Positions 1-5,185 are shown, counted from the stretch's first letter. The stretch: 5,185 nt of DNA from JAQVUB01 sp033809415 (GCA_033809415.1 JAPXLT010000325.1:1-5185), one strand, 5' to 3'. Notes: generated from the sequence alone by a model not told the origin. Made by a program: numbers and translations.

Positions 1-596
1 TTCTTATTGCCCGTGAACTCGATGTCAAAGTATTTGGTTTCAAAAGTGCCGGAACCAGAATACGTGTATCCCAATGGCGAATTAAGAGCGGTTTCGGGAT
101 TTTTATTTTTCAAGTCAGTAGTACTATTGGTTTTTTCATGTTCACGGGGACCAAGGGTCACAGTGCGTGACGGCGCCTCACAAGCATAACGTTTTTTGCC
201 CGACAATACGCCGCCGTTGGCCAGATAGCTGACGCAGAATTTGCCGACGTCCGTAATAGTTTGTGCAAAATCGTCTTTCTTATCTTCGTTTTGATCGGCA
301 CCACAGGTGAAAATTTTAGGTTCTTTGATGTAAGGATAAAGGTCGTTGACCCAATAGGAATTGGTACTTGTACTTGAGCTAATAGTGACCTTATGGAACG
401 AGGAAGCGAATTGGTTACTGCTGTCGGCAGCGTAGGCCACTTCAGCGGCAGCGAGCTGTTTCAGATTTCCGGCGCATTCAGTCTGAATGGCCTTGTCACG
501 CGATTTGTTCAATACGGGCAACAGCAGCCCGGCCAGAATGGCAATGACTCCGATGACCACCAGCAGTTCCACAAGTGTAAAAAATTGTTTTTTCAT
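1..596 (-). CDS. Prepilin-like protein with N-terminal cleavage/methylation domain (3' end off window)
   Basis: Reading the minus strand from ATG at 596-594 gives 198 open codons and runs off the window without a stop, so the C-terminus is missing. Residues 1-5 (MKKQF) are a short basic leader, followed from F6 by FTLVELLVVIGVIAILAGLL, the hydrophobic N-terminal helix of type IV pilins and type II secretion pseudopilins, with Glu at +5 and Pro at +22 counted from F6. The residue before the cleavage point is Phe, not the usual Gly. After the helix comes a 'C-A-G-N-LKQL' segment (C41) and later 'YPYIKEPKIFTCGAD' (C98), a layout I associate with prepilin-like proteins of Lentisphaerota, Planctomycetes and relatives; further cysteines are C121 and C139. 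C41/C98 pairing as a disulfide is a guess. It starts 19 nt after the upstream pseudopilin, with GTGAGG 8 nt before the ATG, so it is the same operon. Exact role (major subunit or minor pseudopilin) is unknown; prepilin identity is confident. Confidence 0.9.
   Translation of the reverse strand, partial: MKKQFFTLVELLVVIGVIAILAGLLLPVLNKSRDKAIQTECAGNLKQLAAAEVAYAADSSNQFASSFHKVTISSSTSTNSYWVNDLYPYIKEPKIFTCGADQNEDKKDDFAQTITDVGKFCVSYLANGGVLSGKKRYACEAPSRTVTLGPREHEKTNSTTDLKNKNPETALNSPLGYTYSGSGTFETKYFDIEFTGNK
561..581 (-). repeat. 21-bp direct repeat, copy 1 (codes for the FTLVELL core)
   Basis: This stretch is identical base for base to 1249-1269. Both copies code for the same part of a prepilin helix (end of Phe/Lys codon region through FTLVELL) in two neighbouring genes. 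Identity includes silent codon positions, so it reflects either recent shared ancestry, gene conversion, or strong codon preference at this motif. Confidence 0.75.
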
Positions 597-604
597 CGTA
601 TGTG

Positions 605-610
605 CCTCAC
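605..610 (-). promoter_or_regulatory. Ribosome binding site of the terminal prepilin gene
   Basis: GTGAGG on the minus strand lies 8 nt upstream of the ATG at 596. It supports that start, which also places the leader and FTLVE motif at the expected distance from the N-terminus. Confidence 0.6.
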
Positions 611-615
611 TTTCC

Positions 616-1284
616 TTATTGCGTGATGTTGTAGCGATTATTATTTTTATCCCAGGCAACCGGGAACGAGTAGACATTGTCGTTGCGAACAGCGTTGATC
701 GACTTGCCGGTTTTATCAGCTCCCTTGGACCAAATGATGATACTATAATACAGATCGCCAGTAAAATGTTTCAATGAAGGAGTACTGCCACCAGTACTGC
801 CATTTTCTATCTTGTCATCTGCAACAATGGCAGTAGCATTTATTTTGCCGTCATAATCATGATCCATATAGATCAAGTAGTTATTGCCCCATGGATCCTG
901 GAATTGTCCCGGCGTATTTCCCACTACATCCAGGAAACGGGTCTTTCGGGTATTGGGATTGGCTGAACTATACGATGTATAATTATAATTTGTGGTGGTA
1001 GGATATGGTTCGGCCTGTAGCATGAGAATTAGGTCCTTGTACTGGTTAACCGTTAAATTCCTGGTTGCATCATAACCGGCTGGTATGGTTGGCAGCGGCA
1101 GGTGTCCGTATGTACTTTCGAATTGTTTGATGGCATTGATGAGGGTGGTGATTTCGGATTTTGCCTTGGTCATATCAGCGCGTTTGGCGGCACCGCTGAG
1201 AACCGGCAATAGGATGCCGGCAAGGATGGCGATGATGCCGATAACGATCAGCAGTTCCACAAGTGTAAATTTTCTCGAGTACAT
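616..1284 (-). CDS. GspG-like pseudopilin, divergent, with DxDxDG loop
   Basis: A complete 222-residue protein. Leader MYSRK is followed from F6 by FTLVELLIVIGIIAILAGIL, with Glu at +5 and Pro at +22, the class III signal and helix of a pseudopilin; the -1 residue is Lys instead of Gly. The helix continues amphipathically (KRADMTKAKSEITTLINAIKQFESTYGHLP, about residues 34-63), as in GspG-family proteins, where 'AL..Y....G.YP' precedes the globular domain. At 129-135 FQDPWGN matches the GspG 'DPWGn.Y' motif, followed by YLIYMDHDYDGKI (136-148) with Asp at 141, 143 and 145, and a C-terminal 'IIWSKGAD' (183-190) with 'NDNVYS' (201-206) in place of the usual 'SlGaDG ... DDI'. No cysteines. AAGGGA lies 7 nt before the ATG. 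The gene is separated by 119 bp from the upstream GspG-like gene. Likely a shaft or minor subunit of a pseudopilus in the inner membrane/periplasm; whether it is the major subunit cannot be told. Family call firm, precise role inferred. Confidence 0.9.
   Translation of the reverse strand: MYSRKFTLVELLIVIGIIAILAGILLPVLSGAAKRADMTKAKSEITTLINAIKQFESTYGHLPLPTIPAGYDATRNLTVNQYKDLILMLQAEPYPTTTNYNYTSYSSANPNTRKTRFLDVVGNTPGQFQDPWGNNYLIYMDHDYDGKINATAIVADDKIENGSTGGSTPSLKHFTGDLYYSIIIWSKGADKTGKSINAVRNDNVYSFPVAWDKNNNRYNITQ
1249..1269 (-). repeat. 21-bp direct repeat, copy 2 (codes for the FTLVELL core)
   Basis: Identical to 561-581 in the next gene downstream; both lie at the same position in their prepilin helix. 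Flanking sequence on both sides has diverged, with only scattered matches. Confidence 0.75.
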
Positions 1285-1291
1285 AATGAAT

Positions 1292-1298
1292 TCCCTTC
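1292..1298 (-). promoter_or_regulatory. Ribosome binding site of the 222-residue pseudopilin
   Basis: GAAGGGA on the minus strand is the best Shine-Dalgarno match in the window, 7 nt before ATG 1284. With 119 bp separating the gene from its upstream neighbour, it indicates independent translation initiation rather than coupling. Confidence 0.65.
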
Positions 1299-1338
1299 TC
1301 TATGGTGATTTGATTGAAAAAGAAAATGAACAGCCCTA

Positions 1339-1350
1339 GAAAAATTTTTC
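1339..1350. repeat. 12-bp perfect AT palindrome GAAAAATTTTTC
   Basis: GAAAAATTTTTC is its own reverse complement. It sits in the 1285-1403 intergenic stretch and overlaps the first 9-bp repeat unit. It is too AT-rich and loop-less for a terminator hairpin; it could be a bent-DNA or protein-binding site, or simply chance in an A/T-rich spacer. Confidence 0.6.
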
Positions 1351-1372
1351 CGCGTTTTCCGTGCTTTCCGTG
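1346..1372. repeat. Three tandem 9-bp repeats in intergenic spacer
   Basis: On the plus strand the units are TTTTCCGCG (1346-1354), TTTTCCGTG (1355-1363) and CTTTCCGTG (1364-1372), head to tail with no spacer; on the minus strand this reads as CACGGAAAR-type units. Each neighbouring pair differs at one position. The array lies in the only sizeable gap of the operon, between the two GspG-like genes. From memory, short phased 'CACGGAAA' or 'CACAGAGA' strings of this kind are scattered in spacers of several environmental bacterial genomes; their function is not established. There are no flanking target duplications or genes of its own. Confidence 0.8.
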
Positions 1373-1403
1373 GACAAAAATGGGTTGTGGGCAACACTCC
1401 CTG

Positions 1404-1940
1404 TCAATTCCGCTTCCAGTTGCAAATGTCGTCCCCATTACCGGGAACATCGCCACTAACTTTTTTATCACCAGGTGCGCCATCGGCCCCTAGTGACCAA
1501 AGGTCATAGGAACTGGTGTTATTCGTTCCTGGACAGCAATACTGAAATGCATTGCCCCAAGCGTCGTCGTAAGATTTGGCAACATCTGTAACCCAGCCAA
1601 TCTCCAGATAAGGACGTTGCGTGGAACTGTGCACAAAAGTGTATTGCGTGGTAGTAGCTCCAGGGGGAGGAAGCTGCAGCTGTAGCTTTAACTCACTGCC
1701 GTCCGTAAGAAATTTGACAGAGGCCGCTGTTGCTACTGGCGGATAATATCCCCGGTCCTGCTTGAAGGCATCGAGAGCCATTTCGAGTTGAGTCATCAGG
1801 GAGATCGTTTTCGCCTGGTCGGCCCGCCGCCCGGCATAACTCATGCCGCCCAGGACGATCCCGGCGACAATCGCAATGATCCCGATGACCGAGAGCACCT
1901 CGAGAAGAGTGAAGAATTGACGTTGATGGTATGTTCTCAT
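1404..1940 (-). CDS. GspG-type (T2SSG family) pseudopilin
   Basis: A complete 178-residue protein. Leader MRTYHQRQF (9 residues) precedes F10 TLLEVLSVIGIIAIVAGIV, with Glu at +5, so this is a class III signal with Phe instead of Gly at -1. The helix tail and 'QLEMALDAFKQDRGYYPP' (51-68) match the GspG 'l..AL..Yk.D.g.YP' region. The globular part carries DDAWGNAFQYCCPG (125-138), corresponding to the family's 'DPWG..Y.Y..PG', then YDLWSLGADGAPG (145-157), matching 'yDl.SlGaDG.pGG', and ends in DDICNW (170-175), matching the terminal 'DI.nW'. This is the clearest type II secretion major-pseudopilin match in the window, with usual GspG length plus about 30 residues. Oddities: Gly instead of helix Pro at +22, and three cysteines only (C135, C136, C173). 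The 19-nt gap after the upstream gene holds an AGG 8 nt before the ATG. It is not placed beside the usual secretion machinery genes here, so I give no gene symbol. Confidence 0.93.
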   Translation of the reverse strand: MRTYHQRQFFTLLEVLSVIGIIAIVAGIVLGGMSYAGRRADQAKTISLMTQLEMALDAFKQDRGYYPPVATAASVKFLTDGSELKLQLQLPPPGATTTQYTFVHSSTQRPYLEIGWVTDVAKSYDDAWGNAFQYCCPGTNNTSSYDLWSLGADGAPGDKKVSGDVPGNGDDICNWKRN

Positions 1941-1959
1941 GCTCGAAACCTGTGTTTAT

Positions 1960-2487
1960 TCACTTTTTTTTGCTGGCCATGGCCAGCAGGAGTTTTTCTG
2001 CCTCAGCGGGGAAGAGCCAGTCACGATCAAGGGTCTTCAAGCGGTTGTTGTTCATTTCCGTTTCCAGAATCTGCATCTGCGTCAAAGACTGTTGCGTTGT
2101 ATGCGTATTTTTCTCGTCATAGGCCTTGATGATATCCAGTTGTATCCGGCTCATTTCAGCATAAACCCTTGCGACTTTGCCAACCCGTTCGGCGAGTTCT
2201 TTCTTGCCATCCATCAGTGCCTTGTCCGACCGCTCCTGCAAATTTGCAGCCATCTTCTGATATTGCGGCTGACTGACTTTGCAGGATTCCGCAATCACAG
2301 AAATATAGGCCTCGAAAACTTTCTCATGATCGGTCTTGCCGGTCGCTGTTGCCAGCTGGATCTGCCGGAAAATCAGAAAATGTTTTTTCTGACCTCTGTT
2401 CAGCTTGTCCAGCACTTTCTCGGCATCCTGCCCAAAACCCGACAGGCTGCACAGAAGCAACAGTATTAAAAGAAGATTCTTTTTCAT
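1960..2487 (-). CDS. Secreted, charged, mostly helical protein of unknown family
   Basis: A complete 175-residue protein. Residues 1-19 (MKKNLLLILLLLCSLSGFG) form a standard signal peptide with a plausible signal peptidase I cut before Q20. C13 sits inside the hydrophobic core but is preceded by Leu, so it is not a convincing lipobox. The mature part is rich in Lys, Glu, Gln and Asp, with long stretches without Pro or Gly (about 54-158) that suggest helices, possibly a helical bundle or coiled coil; there is one cysteine (C69) and a basic tail (ASKKK). I do not recognise the family. The start is well placed: GGAG lies 9 nt before the ATG and overlaps the end of the K-like gene, whose stop is only 6 nt upstream, so translation is probably coupled. 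Lying between the K-like and G-like genes, it may be a periplasmic partner of the pseudopilus, such as a chaperone or tether; this rests on position alone. Confidence 0.85.
   Translation of the reverse strand: MKKNLLLILLLLCSLSGFGQDAEKVLDKLNRGQKKHFLIFRQIQLATATGKTDHEKVFEAYISVIAESCKVSQPQYQKMAANLQERSDKALMDGKKELAERVGKVARVYAEMSRIQLDIIKAYDEKNTHTTQQSLTQMQILETEMNNNRLKTLDRDWLFPAEAEKLLLAMASKKK
1971..1988. repeat. 18-bp perfect palindrome inside the 3' end of the secreted-protein gene
   Basis: TGCTGGCCATGGCCAGCA is its own reverse complement. In the mRNA it can fold into a 7-bp GC-rich stem with a CATG loop. It is followed on the minus strand by eight A residues, the stop codon, and the next gene's start about 30 nt on. 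The A-run, not a U-run, follows the stem in the transcript, so it is not an intrinsic terminator. It may affect mRNA processing or stability between the two genes. Confidence 0.6.
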
Positions 2488-2493
2488 CGTTAA

Positions 2494-5185
2494 TTACTCC
2501 AGATAACGCTGCTGTACAATCTGATAGGTATTGCGCCAGGCATCACGTACCACATGCGCCATCAAAACCTGCGTGGACAAGATGCTGCAGTAGTGGGTGG
2601 TTGCCGAAGTTGGCGGCGGCCCTGCTGTTGCAGCGCGCGTATAAACCGTCGAATTGATTACACTGTCTTTGACAGCATCGTAGTTTGTTGCATCAACCCC
2701 TGGCAATTCCTGCATCGCCTGGGCGAGGACAATGATCGTATAGCAGTCATTCCGGGTGCTCAGCAGGTTCGCAGTGCGCCCGATCCAGGCTTCGACGGCT
2801 CGATCCGTATTTCCTCCCCATTCGGCAAGGGTATTTGCGATCTGCCCGCGGAATTCGCTGACAGGCCCCCAGGGAATAGTGCCCGGGAGCGTTGGGGCGG
2901 TAGGATTCCAAGTCGGCGCATCGTATGGGTCTGTCTGATGGATCCCGGATAGCAATTCGTTGCAGACTGCCGGATTGTTGGCATTAGGGTTGTATTTCCC
3001 GCGGCTGAATTTCACCGGGCCGATCTTGACCTGATCGAGGATCATCGCGTCGCCGTCGGCATAATCTCCAGTTGTACCGAAGCTTCGCAGATTCAAGGTC
3101 TGCCAGGGGGCACCCCGATGAATGGCACCGAGTTCCCAGAGACTCTCCATCGGTGCATTGCGGATAAAAGCCGTGGAAAAGGAGTTGCCTAAGCTAATGC
3201 CGGTGATGGCTTCAATGTCCTTATTTGGATTTGTGCCATCATTATGGGGATCAAAATTTGAGTTGTTTGTGAAAATGGTATTATGCGGCGGAGTGGGGGC
3301 GGTTGAGAATACCGTGCCGCTGCCATACCATTGCCAACTGTCACTACGGTGATTGAGACGCGGGTCTGCGACTTCCAGAGAGGCATATTGTGTTGAGTAC
3401 GGTGTCGTTGTCGGCACGATGCTGGTCGTTACATCACCTGCCCAGAAACCATAATCCTTGATCTGGTCATTATCGTCCTCCGTTCCGGAGATCATGATGA
3501 CTTGAGTGATATGGAGAGTAAACGTTGCGCCGGAAATATCATCTGGTCTCGTCTCTTCGTACACAATGGTCAACGGATCAGTTGGATTGACTGCGGTCAC
3601 ATCATAGGAATAGGACTTGACGTCATCCTTATTGGGGAAAGAGAAGATTTGGTTCAAAGAATCCTCATGTATTATTGTTCCCATGCCGTCGGTCAGCTGA
3701 TAGGTACCGATGATACGGACTCGAAAAGCTCCGCTGTGCAGAGAACCAGTCGGACCCGGCGGACCAAAAATATTCACCAGTTCCACCCTAGGTATTATCC
3801 GAAGTCGGAACGTGTAATTAGTGATTGTGGGAGGAACAGGTATCGCTTTTTCCGCAACTACTGTCAGTGCCACTTCATTGAAATATGGGACTTTTTCGTT
3901 GCCGCAGTATTCCGGTTCCGTGATGCTTGTCCAAGTCACGGTATCCGGGATTGTCGCCCAAGAATCACCGTCACAGTAATCGACGAGGTTGGCGGCTACC
4001 TGGGGACGGACAGCGGCTGGTTGCAAAGTGTTCAGCCAGGGAATGCCGCCGAAGTTGGCAGGTATCGTCGTCCCGCTGATGCGATTGACTGCCGCCGGTT
4101 CAGGGGGATCGACAGTTGTATCCCAGAACGGCTGGGAGGCGTTCCGCAGGGCATCGGCAAGTCTTCTGGCGTAAATTGAGGCGTTGGCAGTGCCTGTTTC
4201 TGAAGGATGCTGCCAGCCGGATGTGGCAGGGTTCGGGCGAGTATCGCCGACTGTGGCGTAATAGGCGCCCGAGGTGCTTGGTCGCCATTCGTAGCCGGTG
4301 ATATCGAAGCGCTGGCGCTCCCTTTGAAAATTGGTATCCGGAAGCGAACTATCATAGTATGCTTCCGGCTCTTCACCGCTGAAGAAAGTATAGCGCAGGA
4401 TATCAGCATTAAAAGTCGTCTTATTCGGTGCAGCGTATAGAATGCTGTTGAGCAGGTGCTCATAAGACATCCATTGTGCTTTTCTGGTTGTGGCAGATGT
4501 TGCTGGCAAGGCAGATAAATATGGGGTTGCTACCCGGGTTTCCTGCATGTGCAGTCCCATGCGCAGGGTATTGGTTTCAGTAACTTGTGTTGTTGCAGGC
4601 TGATAATCCCACGGGATATTGTAGTAAAAATCGTTGGTGGCATTGAAAGAATCGGTGCCAGAATAAATTCGCCTGGCACCTGCTTGGACAAACGGGATGT
4701 TTTTTGCTTCTGTCCGAAGATTCAATGCCTGANNNNNNNNNNGGTCGATTTTTCCGCTTTCCTCGAGCACAACGAAGCCGACGCGCCCGATGATTTTTCC
4801 ATCGCTGGTGATCGTCTGAAATCCGATGGGTTCGGGGGTAAAAGCTGGCAAGTTGTCAACATATTTACAATGTTTTTTGAGGGTGTCGAACAGACCATTG
4901 TTTTCTCCCACGGCAGAAGTATCGGCACCCATGGACAGAAAACGGACGGTGGCACCACTACCACTGTCCGTAATCGTTCCGGTAAAGGGCAGATTGTTGG
5001 TTTTTCTGGCGATATAAAAGCCTGGAGTCGCGTTGGTATCGTAATACATCGCCGCCATCAGGCGTGTCAGGCCGGATTGCGCAAGCAATTTTGCCTTGAT
5101 CATATCGGCATTGACCTTGGCGATCATGCGGTTCGAGCGCGATGAAAAAGCGAAAGCCATGGCCAGGATCAGAGCCAGAGAAAGC
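2494..5185 (-). CDS. Giant GspK/PilX-like minor pseudopilin (5' end off window)
   Basis: The frame is open from the window edge to TAA at 2496-2494, giving at least 896 codons. The first in-window Met (5160) is not the start: the eight codons before it read LSLALILA and continue into MAFAF, so that Met lies inside the N-terminal transmembrane helix. Counting residues from that Met, about 20-40 (MIKAKLLAQSGLTRLMAAMYY) match the helix of GspK/PilX proteins ('A.aGl..a'). Residues 127-139 (VGFVVLEESGKID) resemble the 'DesGKi' motif and run into the sequence gap. Further segments are VAANLVDYCDGDSWATIP (388-405), YCGNEKVPYFNEV (418-430), WELGAIHRGAPWQTLNLRSF (675-694), DAMILDQ (704-710), GKYNPNANNPAVCNELLSGI (721-740; a GspK-like 'GK.N.N' plus 'vl.aLl.gi'), RTANLLSTRNDCYTIIVLAQ (795-814) and a 'RDAWRNTYQIVQQRYL' tail (872-887). 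Canonical GspK is roughly 300-350 residues, where it caps the pseudopilus tip; this one is nearly three times longer. Tip role is inferred. Architecture recalls PVC-bacteria proteins such as the large member of the Verru_Chthon cassette. Confidence 0.85.
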   Translation of the reverse strand, partial: LSLALILAMAFAFSSRSNRMIAKVNADMIKAKLLAQSGLTRLMAAMYYDTNATPGFYIARKTNNLPFTGTITDSGSGATVRFLSMGADTSAVGENNGLFDTLKKHCKYVDNLPAFTPEPIGFQTITSDGKIIGRVGFVVLEESGKIDXXXXQALNLRTEAKNIPFVQAGARRIYSGTDSFNATNDFYYNIPWDYQPATTQVTETNTLRMGLHMQETRVATPYLSALPATSATTRKAQWMSYEHLLNSILYAAPNKTTFNADILRYTFFSGEEPEAYYDSSLPDTNFQRERQRFDITGYEWRPSTSGAYYATVGDTRPNPATSGWQHPSETGTANASIYARRLADALRNASQPFWDTTVDPPEPAAVNRISGTTIPANFGGIPWLNTLQPAAVRPQVAANLVDYCDGDSWATIPDTVTWTSITEPEYCGNEKVPYFNEVALTVVAEKAIPVPPTITNYTFRLRIIPRVELVNIFGPPGPTGSLHSGAFRVRIIGTYQLTDGMGTIIHEDSLNQIFSFPNKDDVKSYSYDVTAVNPTDPLTIVYEETRPDDISGATFTLHITQVIMISGTEDDNDQIKDYGFWAGDVTTSIVPTTTPYSTQYASLEVADPRLNHRSDSWQWYGSGTVFSTAPTPPHNTIFTNNSNFDPHNDGTNPNKDIEAITGISLGNSFSTAFIRNAPMESLWELGAIHRGAPWQTLNLRSFGTTGDYADGDAMILDQVKIGPVKFSRGKYNPNANNPAVCNELLSGIHQTDPYDAPTWNPTAPTLPGTIPWGPVSEFRGQIANTLAEWGGNTDRAVEAWIGRTANLLSTRNDCYTIIVLAQAMQELPGVDATNYDAVKDSVINSTVYTRAATAGPPPTSATTHYCSILSTQVLMAHVVRDAWRNTYQIVQQRYLE
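2497..2500 (-). promoter_or_regulatory. Ribosome binding site overlapping the end of the K-like gene
   Basis: GGAG on the minus strand lies within the last sense codons of the large gene and 9 nt before ATG 2487. The ribosome finishing the large gene would therefore terminate on top of the next start signal, which implies coupled expression. Confidence 0.6.
4733..4742. other. Assembly gap of ten Ns within the K-like gene
   Basis: Ten consecutive unknown bases interrupt the large gene. The same minus-strand frame is open for hundreds of codons below and over 100 above it, so the true length probably equals 10 plus a multiple of 3, or the two sides were joined by a scaffolder with a fixed filler. 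The codon entering the gap begins with C after GKID, so GKIDP is possible. Confidence 0.95.

Noticed and set aside
1346..1372. CRISPR array
   Set aside because: Units are only 9 bp, directly adjacent with no spacers.
1285..1403. Internal promoter for the second G-like gene
   Set aside because: I looked for -35/-10-like pairs on the minus strand and found only weak, poorly spaced matches; not enough to call.
1971..1988. Palindrome as an intrinsic terminator
   Set aside because: In the minus-strand transcript it is followed by A residues, not U; the T-run precedes it on the plus strand. It also lies inside coding sequence.
1939..2469. Open plus-strand frame antisense to the secreted-protein gene
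   Set aside because: The minus-strand frame has a clean signal peptide, good ribosome site and operon spacing; the plus-strand protein looks like random composition.
2440..2487. Lipoprotein signal at C13 of the secreted protein
   Set aside because: The residue before Cys is Leu and the preceding residues are all Leu, not a lipobox; signal peptidase I cleavage near residue 19 fits better.
3745..3765. Collagen-like GPPGPTG in the K-like protein
   Set aside because: Only two triplets, no extended Gly-x-y repeat; a turn-rich loop is more likely.
3502..4179. Long open plus-strand frame (225 codons) antisense to the K-like gene
   Set aside because: It lies wholly within the large minus-strand gene, which has recognisable motifs on that strand; the translation shows no domain, signal or ribosome site. 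Treated as a shadow.
4549..5145. Open plus-strand frame of 198 codons spanning the N gap
   Set aside because: Antisense to the K-like gene, crosses unknown bases, no recognisable content.
5158..5160. ATG at 5160 as the start of the large gene
   Set aside because: The same frame stays open to the window edge and codes for LSLALILA before it; starting here would cut off most of the membrane helix.

Overview
The window holds five genes, all on the minus strand and closely packed, so it reads as part of one operon transcribed from high to low coordinates. In transcription order they are: (1) a very large GspK/PilX-type minor pseudopilin whose true start lies beyond the window edge (5185 down to 2494); (2) a 175-residue secreted, charged, probably helical protein of no family I recognise (2487-1960); (3) a GspG-type pseudopilin (1940-1404); (4) a second, divergent GspG-like pseudopilin (1284-616); and (5) a cysteine-containing prepilin-like protein that runs off the low-coordinate end (596-1). 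Gene gaps are 6, 19, 119 and 19 nt. Both outer genes are cut by the window, so the operon extends in both directions.

Organism: the prepilin leaders (short, Phe or Lys instead of Gly before the FTLVELL-type helix), the 'C-x-x-NLKQ' start of the last prepilin, and the giant K-like protein with 'AANLVDYCD', 'YCGNEKVPYFNEV' and 'LGAIHRGAPWQTLNL' segments look, from memory, like the Lentisphaerota/Verrucomicrobiota (PVC) style of expanded pseudopilin genes. That is an inference from protein style, not a search result. A run of exactly ten Ns inside the large gene indicates a scaffolded draft or metagenome assembly.

How the genes may work together: three or four class III-signal prepilins plus one large K-like protein could form a short pseudopilus with a large tip protein, powered by secretion machinery (ATPase, platform protein, secretin, prepilin peptidase) encoded elsewhere; none of that machinery is in this window. 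The soluble secreted protein between K-like and G-like genes would be a periplasmic partner by guilt of association only.

Non-coding content is small. The only sizeable intergenic stretch (1285-1403) carries three tandem 9-bp units next to a 12-bp AT palindrome, and lies between the two GspG-like genes. I see no tRNA, rRNA, CRISPR array, transposase, convincing promoter or intrinsic terminator. No plus-strand gene is supported.
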